Assembly (NCBI GenBank): GCA_027941995.1
Contig: CP115966.1
Location: 2,542,001-2,606,000, forward strand
Direction: 5' to 3'
Length of the DNA stretch: 64,000 nucleotides
From: Erythrobacteraceae bacterium WH01K
Lineage (GTDB): Bacteria; Pseudomonadota; Alphaproteobacteria; Sphingomonadales; Sphingomonadaceae
The translations under genes and the position numbers were made by a program. This document shows, piece by piece, positions 16,462 through 26,227 of the stretch; position 1 is the first letter of the stretch, and each line of letters opens with the position of its first letter. The notes under the pieces are model-generated. The model did not search any database. It was not told where the DNA came from and worked only from the letters and a program-made list of their open reading frames with translations.

Positions 16462-17964
16462 ATGCAGATGAGCGGCGCGGCGTCACGTCTTCCGCACCCG
16501 CTTCCCCTGCGGCTAAAGCTGATCCACGGGTCGGGTGCGGTCGCGTTCGGGGTGAAGGACCTTGGCTTCAGCTTCTTCCTCCTGCCCTATTACAATCTTG
16601 TCCTGGGCGTCGAAGCGTGGCTGGTCGGCGCTGCACTGGCGACCGCGCTCATCATTGATGCCTTCGTCGATCCGATGATCGGACACCTGTCGGACCGGAC
16701 CTACACTCGCTGGGGCCGCCGCCTGCCGTGGCTGTACCTTGCACCGATCCCGCTGGCGCTCATGTGGGTCCTGATGTGGTCGCCGCCCGTCACCGGCACG
16801 CCGACATTCTGGGAAATCGTTGCACTCGCGGTCGGGGTAAGGCTGCTTCTTTCGGCCTGCGAGGTTCCCTCGATCAGCCTGGTCCCTGAAATCACCGACG
16901 ATTACGACGAGCGAACGACGCTGTTCCGCTTCCGCTTCCTGTCCGGATGGCTGGGCGGGATGGTCATGATGGTCCTAGCCTTCACGGTCTTCCTGCCGAC
17001 CCCCCAATCCCAGCTGGAGCCGGAAGGCTATGCGACGATGGGCATATTCGGCGCGACGCTCATCTTCCTGTCGGTCGCAGGCTCCGCCGCCGGCCAGCAC
17101 CGTTACGTTGCCGGATACCCTCCTGCCCGGCCCGAAGCGTTCTCGCTCTCCGGCGCTTTCTCCGAAATCGGCGACGCCTTCCGTGAAAAAGCCTTCCTGA
17201 TCTTCGCCGCAGGCGGTCTGGCCGCTTACGTGGCGCAGGGGATGAATTTCTCCGTCACTCAGTACGTGAACAATTACATCTGGAAGTTCGACGAGACGGC
17301 TTTCCAGATCTATCCGGCGGTGTTGGCGGTATCCGTTTTCATCATGTTCGCCATCGTCGGCCCGCTCCATCGCCGGTTCGGCAAGCCGCGGTCCGCAGCG
17401 ATGGGGGCGATTGTCTCGCTCGTCTTCTATTTCTCGCCCTATGTCGCGTTCCTGCTGGGGGCCTGGCCGGAAACCGGGACGACCGCTTCTACCGCGCCGC
17501 TGCTGGCGATGCTGGTGGTGGCCAATACCGGCTCCATCGTCAGCATCATCTCGGCCACTTCGATGGTCGCGGAAATCGTCGAGGCGCATGAAGAGCGGAC
17601 CGGCAAGCGGGCAGAGGCGACTTTCTATTCCGGCAACTGGCTGGTGCAGAAATGCGCCACCGGCGTCGGCATCCTGGTAACCAGCCTGATCATTCAGTCG
17701 CTCGGCATCGAACAGGGCACGCCGCAGGACGCAGTTGCCGCCGACGCGGTCGGCAAGCTTGCCCTGATCTATCTCGCCGCCGGGGTTGCTCTCGGCCTAC
17801 TCGCCGCATTCTGGCTGGCGCGTTTCCCGATCAGCCGAGCAGACCACGAAGCGCGGATCGCTGCACGCGAAAGCGGGCGCTCCACATCCGGTCCGGCAGC
17901 CCCGCCGCCACCGCTGGACCAGGCGGTCCGCGCCGACCCCGATGGACATGCGATAACCCCATGA
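16462..17964 (+). CDS. MFS transporter of the glycoside-pentoside-hexuronide (GPH/MelB-like) type
   Basis: A 500-residue polytopic membrane protein with about 12 helices. The N-terminal half contains DAFVDPMIGHLSDRTYTRWGRRLPW, the GPH-family signature, which includes the Asp pair that in MelB binds the coupling cation. The second half carries ATSMVAEIVEAHEERTGKRAEATFYSGNW, also a GPH hallmark. The C-terminal tail is Pro-rich and cytoplasmic. In sphingomonads such genes lie beside acyl-CoA dehydrogenase genes, as here, so import of a steroid- or lipid-like substrate is as plausible as sugar. The start may be 16462 or 16468. Confidence 0.85.
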   Translation: MQMSGAASRLPHPLPLRLKLIHGSGAVAFGVKDLGFSFFLLPYYNLVLGVEAWLVGAALATALIIDAFVDPMIGHLSDRTYTRWGRRLPWLYLAPIPLALMWVLMWSPPVTGTPTFWEIVALAVGVRLLLSACEVPSISLVPEITDDYDERTTLFRFRFLSGWLGGMVMMVLAFTVFLPTPQSQLEPEGYATMGIFGATLIFLSVAGSAAGQHRYVAGYPPARPEAFSLSGAFSEIGDAFREKAFLIFAAGGLAAYVAQGMNFSVTQYVNNYIWKFDETAFQIYPAVLAVSVFIMFAIVGPLHRRFGKPRSAAMGAIVSLVFYFSPYVAFLLGAWPETGTTASTAPLLAMLVVANTGSIVSIISATSMVAEIVEAHEERTGKRAEATFYSGNWLVQKCATGVGILVTSLIIQSLGIEQGTPQDAVAADAVGKLALIYLAAGVALGLLAAFWLARFPISRADHEARIAARESGRSTSGPAAPPPPLDQAVRADPDGHAITP

Positions 17965-18057
17965 ACCCCTGAATTCACGCCTTGGCGCGGCCGCACGGCT
18001 CTGCCACGGTCGCTCCACACGAACGATAAAACGACTCACAAAGAAGGATGCTTTCCC

Positions 18058-19401
18058 ATGGATTTCGAACCCACAGACCGCCAGCGCCACTGGCGCGACC
18101 GCGTGAAGGATTTCATTGAATCCCACGTTCGCCCGGCCGTGCCGACCTATCTCGAACAGGACGCCGAAGGCGACCGGTGGAAAGTCATCCCGGTGGTCGA
18201 GGAACTGAAGGAAAAGGCCAAGGCGCAGGGCATCTGGAACCTGTTCATGCCGCCGCGCAATGACGGCCACCACCATGTGGAAGAGACCTACGAATTCGAA
18301 GGTCCGGGCCTCACCAATCTCGAATATGCCATGTGCGCCGAGGAAATGGGCCGCATCGGTTTTGCCTCCGAAGTCTTCAACTGCTCCGCGCCCGATACCG
18401 GCAATATGGAGGTGTTCTACCGCTACGGCACGCGCGAGCAGAAGGACCAGTGGCTGACCCCGCTGATGAACGGCGAGATCCGCTCCGCCTTCCTGATGAC
18501 CGAACCGTTCACCGCTTCCTCCGACGCAACGAACATCGAGACCCGGATCGAACGCGATGGCGACGAATACGTCATCAACGGCCGCAAATGGTGGTCCAGC
18601 GGTCTCGGCGATCCGCGCTGCAAGGTCGCGATCGTCATGGGCAAGACCGATCCCAATGCCGGTCGCCACGCCCAGCAGTCGATGATCCTGATGCCGACCG
18701 ATGCCGAAGGCGTGAATGTCATCCGTCACTTGCCCGTCTTCGGCTATGACGATGCACCGCACGGCCACATGGAAGTCGAGCTGAAGGACGTGCGCGCCCC
18801 TGCGACCAACATGCTGCTGGGCGAAGGGCGCGGCTTCGAGATCGCGCAAGGGCGCCTCGGGCCGGGCCGCATCCACCACTGCATGCGCACGATCGGCGTT
18901 GCCGAGGAAGCGCTGGAGAAGATGTGCAAGCGGCTGCAGGAGCGCGAAGCGTTCGGCAAGCCGATCTACAAGCACTCGGTCTGGGAAGAGCGCGTCGCGC
19001 GTGCCCGCATCGACATCGACATGACCCGCCTCCTCTGCCTGAAAGCCGCCGACATGATGGACAAGGTCGGCAACAAGTCGGCCAAGCAGGAAATCGCCAT
19101 GATCAAGGTGCAGGCACCGAACATGGCCCTGCGGATCATCGACGATGCCATCCAGGCCCATGGCGGCGGCGGCGTGTCGAACGATTACGGCCTTGCCAAC
19201 GCCTATGCCCACCAGCGCACGCTGCGCCTTGCAGACGGCCCGGACGAAGTCCACGCCCGCTCCATCGCGCGCATGGAGTTCGGCAAGCACGTGCCGCAGG
19301 AAAGCGAAACCGCCAATGCCCTTCGCGGCGGCAACGCCCATGCTGCCAGTGCCGGCAGCGCCGGTGCGATGTCGAGCGGTGACGTAGGGGCGACGCGCTG
19401 A
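18058..19401 (+). CDS. Acyl-CoA dehydrogenase, ACAD10/11-like
   Basis: A 447-residue FAD acyl-CoA dehydrogenase. It has [20 protein letters not shown] (FAD/substrate segment), [39 protein letters not shown] and, near the end, [19 protein letters not shown]. That DGPDEVH motif, with Asp in place of the usual YEG Glu context, is characteristic of ACAD10/ACAD11 and LvaC-type enzymes. A low-complexity Ala/Gly/Ser tail follows. Its stop overlaps the next start as TGATG. The ribosome site is AGAAGGA. Human ACAD10/11 fuse this domain to an APH-type kinase, which here is the third gene of the same operon. Confidence 0.9.
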   Translation: MDFEPTDRQRHWRDRVKDFIESHVRPAVPTYLEQDAEGDRWKVIPVVEELKEKAKAQGIWNLFMPPRNDGHHHVEETYEFEGPGLTNLEYAMCAEEMGRIGFASEVFNCSAPDTGNMEVFYRYGTREQKDQWLTPLMNGEIRSAFLMTEPFTASSDATNIETRIERDGDEYVINGRKWWSSGLGDPRCKVAIVMGKTDPNAGRHAQQSMILMPTDAEGVNVIRHLPVFGYDDAPHGHMEVELKDVRAPATNMLLGEGRGFEIAQGRLGPGRIHHCMRTIGVAEEALEKMCKRLQEREAFGKPIYKHSVWEERVARARIDIDMTRLLCLKAADMMDKVGNKSAKQEIAMIKVQAPNMALRIIDDAIQAHGGGGVSNDYGLANAYAHQRTLRLADGPDEVHARSIARMEFGKHVPQESETANALRGGNAHAASAGSAGAMSSGDVGATR

Positions 19402-20501
19402 TGGCAAAGGCAGCAATCCTGGAAAAACCGGGTGAGGGACTGGTGATCGGCGAGGTGGAACTCGCCGATCCCCGCCCCCACGAAGTGCTGATCGACACCA
19501 AGGCCTGCGGCCTGTGCCATTCGGACCTGCACTTCATCGACGGGTCCTATCCCCACGCCTTGCCCGCCATTCCCGGGCACGAGGCAGCGGGCGTGGTCCG
19601 CGCTGTCGGCAGCGAAGTCAGCACGGTGAAGCCGGGCGACCACGTCGTTTCCTGCCTCAGTGCGTTCTGCGGCCAGTGCGAATTCTGCGTCACCGGCCGC
19701 ATGGCGCTGTGCCTCGGGGCCAACACCCGCCGGGGCAAGGGCGAACCTTCGCGCATTACCCGCGCCGACGGTTCCGGCGGGGTCGAACCCGTGGCCCAGA
19801 TGCTGAACCTGTCCGCTTTCAGCGAGCAGATGCTGATCCACGAGAATGCCTGCGTCGCCATCGACAAGGACATGCCGCTGGACCGCGCCGCCGTCATCGG
19901 CTGCGCGGTGACGACGGGTGCCGGCACGATCTTCAATGCGGCTGCCGTAACGCCGGGCGAGACCGTGCTGGTCGTGGGCTGCGGCGGTGTCGGTCTTGCC
20001 GCGATCAACGCTGCAAAGATTGCCGGGGCAGGCATGGTCATCGCCGCCGATCCGCTGGAGGAAAAGCGCGAACTGGCGAAGGTGCTGGGCGCGACCCACA
20101 CGGTCGATGCGCTGGCCGACGATGCTGCCAAGCAGATCGTCGCCCTGACCGGCGGCGGTGTCCACTGGGGGATCGAGGCTGTCGGCCGTCAGGCAAGCGC
20201 AGACCTCGCGGTCGCGTCGCTGCGGCGCGGCGGCACGGCCATCATCCTCGGCATGATGCCGCTGGACTGCAAGGTCGGCCTCGGCGCGATGGACCTGCTC
20301 GGCGGCAAGAAACTGATGGGCGCGATCATGGGGATGAACCACTTCCCGGTCGACCTGCCGCGCCTCGTCGATTTCTACATGCGCGGCCTGCTCGATCTCG
20401 ACACCATCATTGCCGAGCGGATCAAGCTGGAAGACATCAATGCCGGCTTCGACAAGATGCGCGAAGGCACGAGCGCGCGCAGCGTGGTGGTGTTCGACTG
20501 A
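19401..20501 (+). CDS. Zinc-dependent alcohol dehydrogenase (class III-like MDR)
   Basis: A 366-residue medium-chain dehydrogenase. Catalytic zinc ligands are seen as Cys39 in CGLCHSD and His60-Glu61 in PGHEAAG. The structural-zinc cysteines are Cys90, 93, 96 and 104. The NAD site is VLVVGCGGVGLAAINAA. The fold resembles S-(hydroxymethyl)glutathione dehydrogenase and the mycothiol- and nicotinoprotein-like ADHs. It is locked between the ACAD and the kinase by TGATG overlaps on both sides, so its substrate is probably a hydroxy- or oxo-acyl intermediate of that pathway. Confidence 0.9.
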   Translation: MAKAAILEKPGEGLVIGEVELADPRPHEVLIDTKACGLCHSDLHFIDGSYPHALPAIPGHEAAGVVRAVGSEVSTVKPGDHVVSCLSAFCGQCEFCVTGRMALCLGANTRRGKGEPSRITRADGSGGVEPVAQMLNLSAFSEQMLIHENACVAIDKDMPLDRAAVIGCAVTTGAGTIFNAAAVTPGETVLVVGCGGVGLAAINAAKIAGAGMVIAADPLEEKRELAKVLGATHTVDALADDAAKQIVALTGGGVHWGIEAVGRQASADLAVASLRRGGTAIILGMMPLDCKVGLGAMDLLGGKKLMGAIMGMNHFPVDLPRLVDFYMRGLLDLDTIIAERIKLEDINAGFDKMREGTSARSVVVFD

Positions 20502-21586
20502 TGGCCGGGGAACAGGACAACGCGATCGACTACGAAAAGGAGATGGTCGGCACGGTCGAGGTCGAGGACCGCGACCGGCTGGACATGGACGCCCTGACCG
20601 CCTGGTTCGAACAGAACGTGGAGGGGTATGAAGGCCCCATCAGCTACACCAAGTTCAAGGGCGGTCAGTCCAACCCCACGTATCGCATCGACACGCCGGG
20701 CGCATCCTACGTGTTGCGACGCCAGCCCTTCGGCAAGCTGCTGCCTTCCGCCCATGCGGTCGACCGCGAATATCAGGCGATGACAGGGCTGTACCCGACC
20801 GGTTTCCCCGTTCCGCGAACCTTCGGGCTGTGCGAGGATCCGGACGTGCTCGGCTCCAAGTTCTTCGTGATGAGCCTCGCCGACGGGCGTTCGCTGTGGA
20901 ACGGTGCCCTGCCGAAGCAGACGCCGGAAGAGCGGCGCGAAATCTACTTCGCGATGATCGACACGATGGTGGATCTCCACCTGAAGAAGCCGGAGGAAAT
21001 CGGCCTCGGCGATTTCGGCAAGTCGGAAGACTACTGCGCCCGGCAGATCGCCCGCTGGTCGAAACAGTACAAGCTGTCGGAAACGGAAACCATTCCGGAA
21101 ATGGACCGGCTGATCGAATGGCTGCCCGAAACGATCCCGCCGCAGCATGCCAGCGGTATCGTCCACGGCGACTACCGGCTCGACAACATGATCTTCGCCC
21201 CTGACGAGAACCGTGTCATCGCGGTGCTGGACTGGGAATTGTCCACCCTGGGCGATCCCGTCGCGGACTTCAGCTACCTCATGCTGAACTGGTACAACCC
21301 TGCCGATGGGCGCGCCGGGCTTGGCGGGCTCGATATCGAGGGGCTCGGCATTCCGTCGGTCGACGAGGCGGTCGGCCGCTATGTCGAGCGTACGGGCTTC
21401 CCGGTTCCGCCGATGGAATGGTATTTCGCCTACAACCTGTTCCGGCTCGCAGGCATCATCCAGGGCATCAAGAAACGCGTCATCGACGGCACGGCGAGCA
21501 GCGCCCATGCCAAGCAGATGAGCGAGCGGGTGACGCCCCTTGTCCAGAACGCCTACGCCTTTGCGAAACAGGCCGGGCTGGACTGA
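20501..21586 (+). CDS. APH-family phosphotransferase (ACAD10/11 kinase-domain-like, LvaA-like)
   Basis: A 361-residue aminoglycoside-phosphotransferase-fold kinase. It has FKGGQSNPTYRI (P-loop-like), YVLRRQPFGKLLPSAHAVDREYQAM, the Brenner motif IVHGDYRLDNMIF and metal-binding VLDWELSTLGDPVADFSYL. These match the N-terminal kinase domain of vertebrate ACAD10/11 and bacterial LvaA far better than true antibiotic kinases. In those systems the kinase phosphorylates a 4-hydroxyacyl-CoA so that the dehydrogenase-like partner can remove the phosphate. The ATG at 20501 overlaps the ADH stop. It is convergent with the S8 gene, 24 bases away. Confidence 0.9.
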   Translation: MAGEQDNAIDYEKEMVGTVEVEDRDRLDMDALTAWFEQNVEGYEGPISYTKFKGGQSNPTYRIDTPGASYVLRRQPFGKLLPSAHAVDREYQAMTGLYPTGFPVPRTFGLCEDPDVLGSKFFVMSLADGRSLWNGALPKQTPEERREIYFAMIDTMVDLHLKKPEEIGLGDFGKSEDYCARQIARWSKQYKLSETETIPEMDRLIEWLPETIPPQHASGIVHGDYRLDNMIFAPDENRVIAVLDWELSTLGDPVADFSYLMLNWYNPADGRAGLGGLDIEGLGIPSVDEAVGRYVERTGFPVPPMEWYFAYNLFRLAGIIQGIKKRVIDGTASSAHAKQMSERVTPLVQNAYAFAKQAGLD

Positions 21587-21610
21587 TTGCTGGATTACTA
21601 CGGTGCTGCG

Positions 21611-24019
21611 CTAGAACTGCCGGTTCCAGCGCAGCACCAACCCGGCATCGTCAGGCGCGTCGGCGTAATGCCCGGGCTGGCTGCGAAGATAGATGCTGCT
21701 GATGAACGCCCCGCCAAGGACGCTTCCCGTCCAGCTGAGTTCGCCCATCATTTCTCGCCCTGCCGGAGCGAGTGACAGCCGCTCTACGTTGTAGACAGCG
21801 CTCTCCGCTGCGTAATCGTAGGCGACGGGCAGGATCAGGTCGAGCCCGCCACCCGTGACCCTCAGCGGCTGCGAAAAACGCAGTGCGATGGCGTCGCCTT
21901 TCGTGAAGGCATCGCTTTTCGCCACATCCAGGGAAAACGCATTGCTGCTGATCGTGGCGCCCGGTGCCAGCATGCCCCCGCCTCTCGGGCGGGTGATCCC
22001 CTGCCTGAACGCCGAGCCGATGCGCCAACCATCCCCTGCGTCCAGCCCGAGCGCGCCATCCAGGAAAAGCGTATCCGCCCCGGACACGCCAAAGGCATCA
22101 TGCCAGTATCCACCCAGGATCGTTCGGTCTTCGCCTAGAAGGCTAGCGCCCAGGACCGCCGTCAACGGGCCTGTCCGGTGATCGAGCGACATGGACACGC
22201 CTTGCGTGCCGAACCGCTCGAACCTGCGCGATGCAACGTCCGCACCGCGCCGCGCTGCGCCGAGGATGGCCTCTCCCGACAAAACACCGACGGTCATGCC
22301 GACCGGTCCAAGTTCGTGACGCACCGCAAGCGACATCTTCCCCGTGCGAGCGAAACCGGTGTCGCTGCCGGTATCCTGTGCAATTAGGAAAGCGGGCCGT
22401 TCGCGCCCCTGCAGATCCGCCGCGAGCGCTTCGCCGCGTTCACCAAAGGCAAGGCCGGCCCGCGTTCCGTCGGCGACGGCCAGCGACAGGCGCCCGGCCA
22501 GCACGCGCGCGCCGTCGGCCTGCGTCTGCGTCAACCTGAGGGGCTGCAGCGCCGTCCCGTCACCTGCCGATCCTGCCGCGCCAACGGTAAAGGCCAGCGA
22601 CAGCCTGTCGCTTCCTGCGGCCACTCGCCTCCCATTGCTGCCGACGACACCGTGCAGCAGCGGTTCGGGCGAGGCTCCGCGAAGGCGCGACCCTAGCTTG
22701 AACCCGAACGCGCGGTCGTATTTGTCCAGCACGATGGTATCGAGCGTGGTTGCTGCCAGCGCATCGCCCATTGCGCCAGAGCCGATGGCGGCGTCGTCGG
22801 CCAATTGCAGGCTCGTCGCGCTCCCTGCCATCCGGGTGGTGCCGATGGGGGCGAAGGCCGCCCCGATGTCGAGAATGCCCTGCCCGTAAATGGTGTCGGA
22901 ACCCGCAGCCCCGGCATCGCGCGCGCTTTCGAGAATGATCTCCACGATCTCGGCCCCGGTCAGGTTGGGGAATGCCTGGGCCAGCAGGGCCACCGCGCCC
23001 GACACCTGCGGTGCGGCGAAACTGGTGCCGGAAAAGACGGTCACGAAGCTCAGGCCATCGCGTGCCGTCCTCCGCAGTTCGCCGTTTTCGTAAATGCAGC
23101 AGATCTCCTCACCGCGCGCCGCGATGAACGAACCGGCAAAGTCACCCGCTGCATTGCTGAAGTCGGAGAAATTGTTGTTCTCGTCCACCGACCCGACGAT
23201 GATGACATTGTCTCCGCCAACCTCCAGCAGGCCGGTTGCGAAGCGGTCCGGATTGTCCGGATCGATGCCCGGCTCGCTCGATCCGCCATCGTTTCCGGCG
23301 GACACGACAATCACGATCCCGTCCGCAGCGGCACGCGACACGGTTTCGCGCAGGCGCTGTCCCGGATTGCTGCCGCCAAGGCTCAGATTGATGACGGTCG
23401 CATTGGCGTTGCGCGCACGGTCGACCGCGTTGGCGAGATCGGCTTCGGCGAACCGGCAGCCATCCAGCGAGGCATCGCTGCTGTCATTGCAGGTTCCCGG
23501 CCTGTCCGCACGCAGGGCAGGGATCTGGGAATCGAACGCGATGCCGACGACGCCGCGCTGGTTGAAAGCGCCGGCGGCTACCAGTGCGACATGGGTGCCG
23601 TGATCATCGACATCCTGGGCGTTGCCGGTTCCTGCGACATAGGTCGAGCGCGAGTCTATGCGTCCGGCAAATTCGGGATTGTCGAGATCGATGCCGGTAT
23701 CGATGATGGCGATCCGTTCGCCCTCCCCGGTCGTGCCCGCTTCCCAGACGGAAATCGCGTCATGCTGCTGCGGCCCGTCGGAACGGGCGACCTCGGCAGT
23801 GTCGAAATCAGTCGGCGGCGGCGCCGGCGTTGGCGATGGCGGGGGTGCGGGCGCCGGCGATGGCGGCGGTGCCGGCGTCCTGATGGAGCTGCCCCCGCCC
23901 CCTCCTCCGCATGCTGCCAATGCAGCGCTCGCGCAGCCGAGAAACAGGATGCGAAGCAGCGGTGTGCGACGGTTCGCCCCGCGAAGGGTCGCCGCTGGTG
24001 ACGGGCTTTTTCCTCTCAT
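21611..24019 (-). CDS. S8 subtilase with lipobox and C-terminal autotransporter-like barrel
   Basis: An 802-residue exported serine protease. The N-terminus has a hydrophobic signal ending in the lipobox LAAC (Cys37), a run of six Gly, and a Pro/Ala linker (residues 48-70). The subtilase domain covers about residues 95-400, with catalytic Asp107 (IIDTGID), His140 (DHGTHVA) and Ser333 (FSGTSFAAP), and SAGNDGG. The C-terminal 350 or so residues are beta-rich and end in LRWNRQF, a terminal aromatic typical of outer-membrane barrels. The passenger is therefore probably exposed at the cell surface. It is unusual in combining a lipidation site with an autotransporter-like end. The ATG is the first fitting the signal peptide; the longer upstream frame is antisense to dapD. 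Confidence 0.87.
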   Translation of the reverse strand: MRGKSPSPAATLRGANRRTPLLRILFLGCASAALAACGGGGGGSSIRTPAPPPSPAPAPPPSPTPAPPPTDFDTAEVARSDGPQQHDAISVWEAGTTGEGERIAIIDTGIDLDNPEFAGRIDSRSTYVAGTGNAQDVDDHGTHVALVAAGAFNQRGVVGIAFDSQIPALRADRPGTCNDSSDASLDGCRFAEADLANAVDRARNANATVINLSLGGSNPGQRLRETVSRAAADGIVIVVSAGNDGGSSEPGIDPDNPDRFATGLLEVGGDNVIIVGSVDENNNFSDFSNAAGDFAGSFIAARGEEICCIYENGELRRTARDGLSFVTVFSGTSFAAPQVSGAVALLAQAFPNLTGAEIVEIILESARDAGAAGSDTIYGQGILDIGAAFAPIGTTRMAGSATSLQLADDAAIGSGAMGDALAATTLDTIVLDKYDRAFGFKLGSRLRGASPEPLLHGVVGSNGRRVAAGSDRLSLAFTVGAAGSAGDGTALQPLRLTQTQADGARVLAGRLSLAVADGTRAGLAFGERGEALAADLQGRERPAFLIAQDTGSDTGFARTGKMSLAVRHELGPVGMTVGVLSGEAILGAARRGADVASRRFERFGTQGVSMSLDHRTGPLTAVLGASLLGEDRTILGGYWHDAFGVSGADTLFLDGALGLDAGDGWRIGSAFRQGITRPRGGGMLAPGATISSNAFSLDVAKSDAFTKGDAIALRFSQPLRVTGGGLDLILPVAYDYAAESAVYNVERLSLAPAGREMMGELSWTGSVLGGAFISSIYLRSQPGHYADAPDDAGLVLRWNRQF

Positions 24020-24197
24020 GCCAACACATTCGCAGACTACCGTTGACAACTTCCTTAACGCTTTTCCCGGCGATACTGAAGCCTGCAGGGCGCGGCGGCC
24101 TGTCAGGTGTGTCTTGCAGGTCCGCGGCCGCGTGGCTAGCAGCAAGGCCACATGCGGCCACCCGGCCGCGCCACCCCTCGAAAACAGGATTGCCGAA

Positions 24198-25019
24198 ATG
24201 ACCGACACCTTGGCCAGCACGATCGAAACCGCCTGGGACAATCGCGACGATCTGAAGGCCGGGGACGAAACGGTCGGCAAGGCGGTCGAAGAGGCGATCG
24301 GCCTCATCGATAGCGGCAAAGCACGCGTGGCAGAGCCTGACGGCAAAGGGGGCTGGACCGTCAACCAATGGCTGAAGAAAGCGGTCCTGCTTTCGTTCCG
24401 CCTGCGCGACAACGGCGTGATGGAAGGCGCGGTCGGGGCACCGGCTTTCGACAAGGTGCCGAGCAAGTTCGAAGGATGGGACGATGCGGCGTTCCGGTCC
24501 GCGGGGTTCCGCGTCGTTCCCGGCGCCATCGTGCGCAGGGGCAGCCACATCGGCAAGGGCGTGGTCCTGATGCCCAGCTTTACCAATATCGGCGCCTATG
24601 TCGGTGACGGCACGATGATCGACACGTGGGCCAGCGTCGGCTCCTGCGCGCAGGTCGGTGCGAACTGCCACATCTCTGCCGGTGCGGGAATCGGCGGCGT
24701 GCTGGAACCGTTGCAGGCCAATCCGACGATCATCGGCGACAACTGCTTTATCGGCGCGCGTTCGGAAATCGTGGAAGGCGTGGTCGTCGGCGAAGGCGCG
24801 GTGGTGGCGATGGGGACCTTCATCACCCAGTCGACCAAGATCGTCTACCGTGACACAGGCGAGGTCATTCGCGGACACATCCCGCCCTATTCCGTGGTCG
24901 TGCCGGGCACATTGCCTTCGGACAAGGGCGGCCCCGCCCTCGCCTGCGCCGTGATCGTCAAGACGGTGGACGAACAGACCCGCGCCAAGACCGGTATCAA
25001 CGAGCTGCTGCGGGACTGA
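24198..25019 (+). CDS. dapD: 2,3,4,5-Tetrahydropyridine-2,6-dicarboxylate N-succinyltransferase
   Basis: A 273-residue hexapeptide-repeat acyltransferase of lysine/diaminopimelate synthesis, using succinyl-CoA. The N-terminal helical domain (about residues 1-100) is followed by the left-handed beta-helix with [30 protein letters not shown], in which family active-site residues lie. The end is the conserved NELLRD. The ATG was chosen because the frame upstream antisenses the S8 gene. It is divergent from the S8 gene with 178 bases between the starts. An EcfG-like promoter for the next gene begins right after its stop. Confidence 0.97.
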   Translation: MTDTLASTIETAWDNRDDLKAGDETVGKAVEEAIGLIDSGKARVAEPDGKGGWTVNQWLKKAVLLSFRLRDNGVMEGAVGAPAFDKVPSKFEGWDDAAFRSAGFRVVPGAIVRRGSHIGKGVVLMPSFTNIGAYVGDGTMIDTWASVGSCAQVGANCHISAGAGIGGVLEPLQANPTIIGDNCFIGARSEIVEGVVVGEGAVVAMGTFITQSTKIVYRDTGEVIRGHIPPYSVVVPGTLPSDKGGPALACAVIVKTVDEQTRAKTGINELLRD

Positions 25020-25021
25020 CC

Positions 25022-25046
25022 GGAACCGCGTCAGCAGGATCGCGTT
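25022..25046 (+). promoter_or_regulatory. EcfG-type (general stress sigma factor) promoter
   Basis: GGAAC (25022-25026), sixteen bases, CGTT (25043-25046): an exact match to the alphaproteobacterial EcfG consensus GGAAC-N16/17-CGTT. It lies 42 bases before the ATG of the small acidic membrane protein gene and in its orientation. Confidence 0.75.
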
Positions 25047-25088
25047 TAACAAACGACAAGCAATATCTACGACGGGTAGGACATAAAA

Positions 25089-25424
25089 ATGGATAGACAA
25101 AACGGGGAAGTGCACGTCGATGAGACGGAAGCAAGCGGCGGCAGCAAGGAAGGCGTTGTACGCTGGGTTCTGGGCATCGGCCTGATCCTGGCCATCGCAT
25201 TCATGTCGATCATCTGGATCACCGGCGCCCTGTCGCAAGGCGATGCCGAGAGCGAGATTACCGCTACCGGAAACATCAACGCAGCCGATAGCGGCGACGG
25301 TACGGACAGCATCGTCAGCGACGATGCCGACACGATCGAGGACACGGGCACGGGCGACGTCGATACGATCGCCAACGATGTCGAGACCTCGCCGGATGCC
25401 ACGGAGACGGTGGAACCCGAATAA
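25089..25424 (+). CDS. Small acidic single-span membrane protein
   Basis: A 111-residue protein not assigned to a named family. The N-terminus is hydrophilic (about residues 1-24), one membrane helix follows (VVRWVLGIGLILAIAFMSIIW, about 24-44), and the 60-residue tail is dominated by Asp, Glu, Thr and Ser, with about one acidic residue in four. It is preceded at the right distance by an exact EcfG-type promoter and followed by three small stress-type genes (DUF2945, DUF3008, DUF3140). The ribosome site is weak (GGGTAGGA). An envelope-stress role is inferred from context only. Confidence 0.72.
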   Translation: MDRQNGEVHVDETEASGGSKEGVVRWVLGIGLILAIAFMSIIWITGALSQGDAESEITATGNINAADSGDGTDSIVSDDADTIEDTGTGDVDTIANDVETSPDATETVEPE

Positions 25425-25462
25425 GGGTCCGCGAATTGATCTTCCAATAAAGGAGATCGATG

Positions 25463-25693
25463 ATGAGCAATTCCAAAAGCTTTCAGACCAACCAGTACGT
25501 GAAGTGGGACTGGGGCAATGGCGAGGGCAAGGGCCAGATCGAGGAACGCTTCGAGCGTGAGGTCACCCGCACCCTGCAGGATTCCGAAGTCACGAAGGAT
25601 GGTGACGAGGACAACCCGGCCTACCTGATCAATCAGGAAGATGGCGACAAGGTGCTGAAGCGCGGCTCCGAACTCTCCGCGCAGGATACCTGA
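25463..25693 (+). CDS. DUF2945 (hypervirulence-associated TUDOR-like) protein
   Basis: A 76-residue protein with VKWDWGNGEGKGQIEERF near the N-terminus and NPAYLINQEDGDKVLKRGSEL at the end, both matching DUF2945, a small SH3/Tudor-like fold of unknown biochemical role. AGGAG lies seven bases before this ATG; a second ATG one codon earlier is less well placed. It follows the membrane-protein gene by 38 bases and is one base ahead of the DUF3008 gene. In other alphaproteobacteria DUF2945 proteins tend to accompany stress genes. Confidence 0.85.
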   Translation: MSNSKSFQTNQYVKWDWGNGEGKGQIEERFEREVTRTLQDSEVTKDGDEDNPAYLINQEDGDKVLKRGSELSAQDT

Positions 25694-25694
25694 G

Positions 25695-25889
25695 ATGGCG
25701 AAGGCCAACAGCAAGGCACAGCAACAGGCGGCGGGCGCAGCGCTCGCCGCCAAGCGCGGTGAGCAGAAGGTATCGGACCTGCAGGGTGCGTCGAAAGACA
25801 TGTATGACAGCATGAGCGAGAGCGAGCTGGAAGACATGGCTTCCACCGATCGCTCCGACCTGCCCGATACGGCCGGCGGGGACGACTGA
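25695..25889 (+). CDS. DUF3008 family protein
   Basis: A 64-residue hydrophilic protein: KANSKAQQQAAGAALAAKRGE at the N-terminus and DMYDSMSESELEDMASTDRSDLP toward the end. This is the SKAQQ...AKRGE...SMSExELExxAST pattern of DUF3008. The function is unknown, and it is probably mostly helical. It begins one base after the DUF2945 stop, and its own stop overlaps the DUF3140 start as TGATG, so the three are one translational unit. Confidence 0.85.
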   Translation: MAKANSKAQQQAAGAALAAKRGEQKVSDLQGASKDMYDSMSESELEDMASTDRSDLPDTAGGDD

Positions 25890-26224
25890 TGTCGGACCGG
25901 TCACGCGACGAAACCTATGACGAGTTCTACGACTGCGTGAACATGCAGCCCAAGGAGCTCGAAGAATGGCTTGAGACCGATGAATCCAAATCGGTCGGCG
26001 ACACCGATTCAGGCGAAAGCACAGGTCACAAATCCGGTCGCCGGATCGTCGAGATCAAGCGCACGAACAAGGTTGACCTGACCGATAGCCAGTGGAGCCA
26101 CATGGACAAGGTCATCGGCTATGTTCACCGGCACACGGCGCAAAAGCCGTCGGGCGATATCGCGGACAGCGACTGGCGATACAGCCTGATGAACTGGGGC
26201 CACGACCCCTGCAAGTCGGACTAG
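25889..26224 (+). CDS. DUF3140 family protein
   Basis: A 111-residue protein with the DUF3140 pattern: YDEFYDCVNMQPKELEEWLET near the N-terminus, RRIVEIKRTNKVDLTDSQWSHM in the middle, and DWRYSLMNWGHDP at the C-terminus. The two halves are joined by a Ser/Gly/Asp linker. DUF3140 is often annotated as DNA-binding-like in actinobacteria and proteobacteria, but no activity is established. Its start overlaps DUF3008, and it converges on the membrane dipeptidase gene with 3 bases between the stops. Confidence 0.85.
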   Translation: MSDRSRDETYDEFYDCVNMQPKELEEWLETDESKSVGDTDSGESTGHKSGRRIVEIKRTNKVDLTDSQWSHMDKVIGYVHRHTAQKPSGDIADSDWRYSLMNWGHDPCKSD

Positions 26225-26227
26225 GCT

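Noticed and set aside
20501-21586. Aminoglycoside resistance kinase
   Set aside because: The APH fold is present, but the sequence and the operon with an ACAD10/11-like dehydrogenase point to acyl-CoA metabolism.
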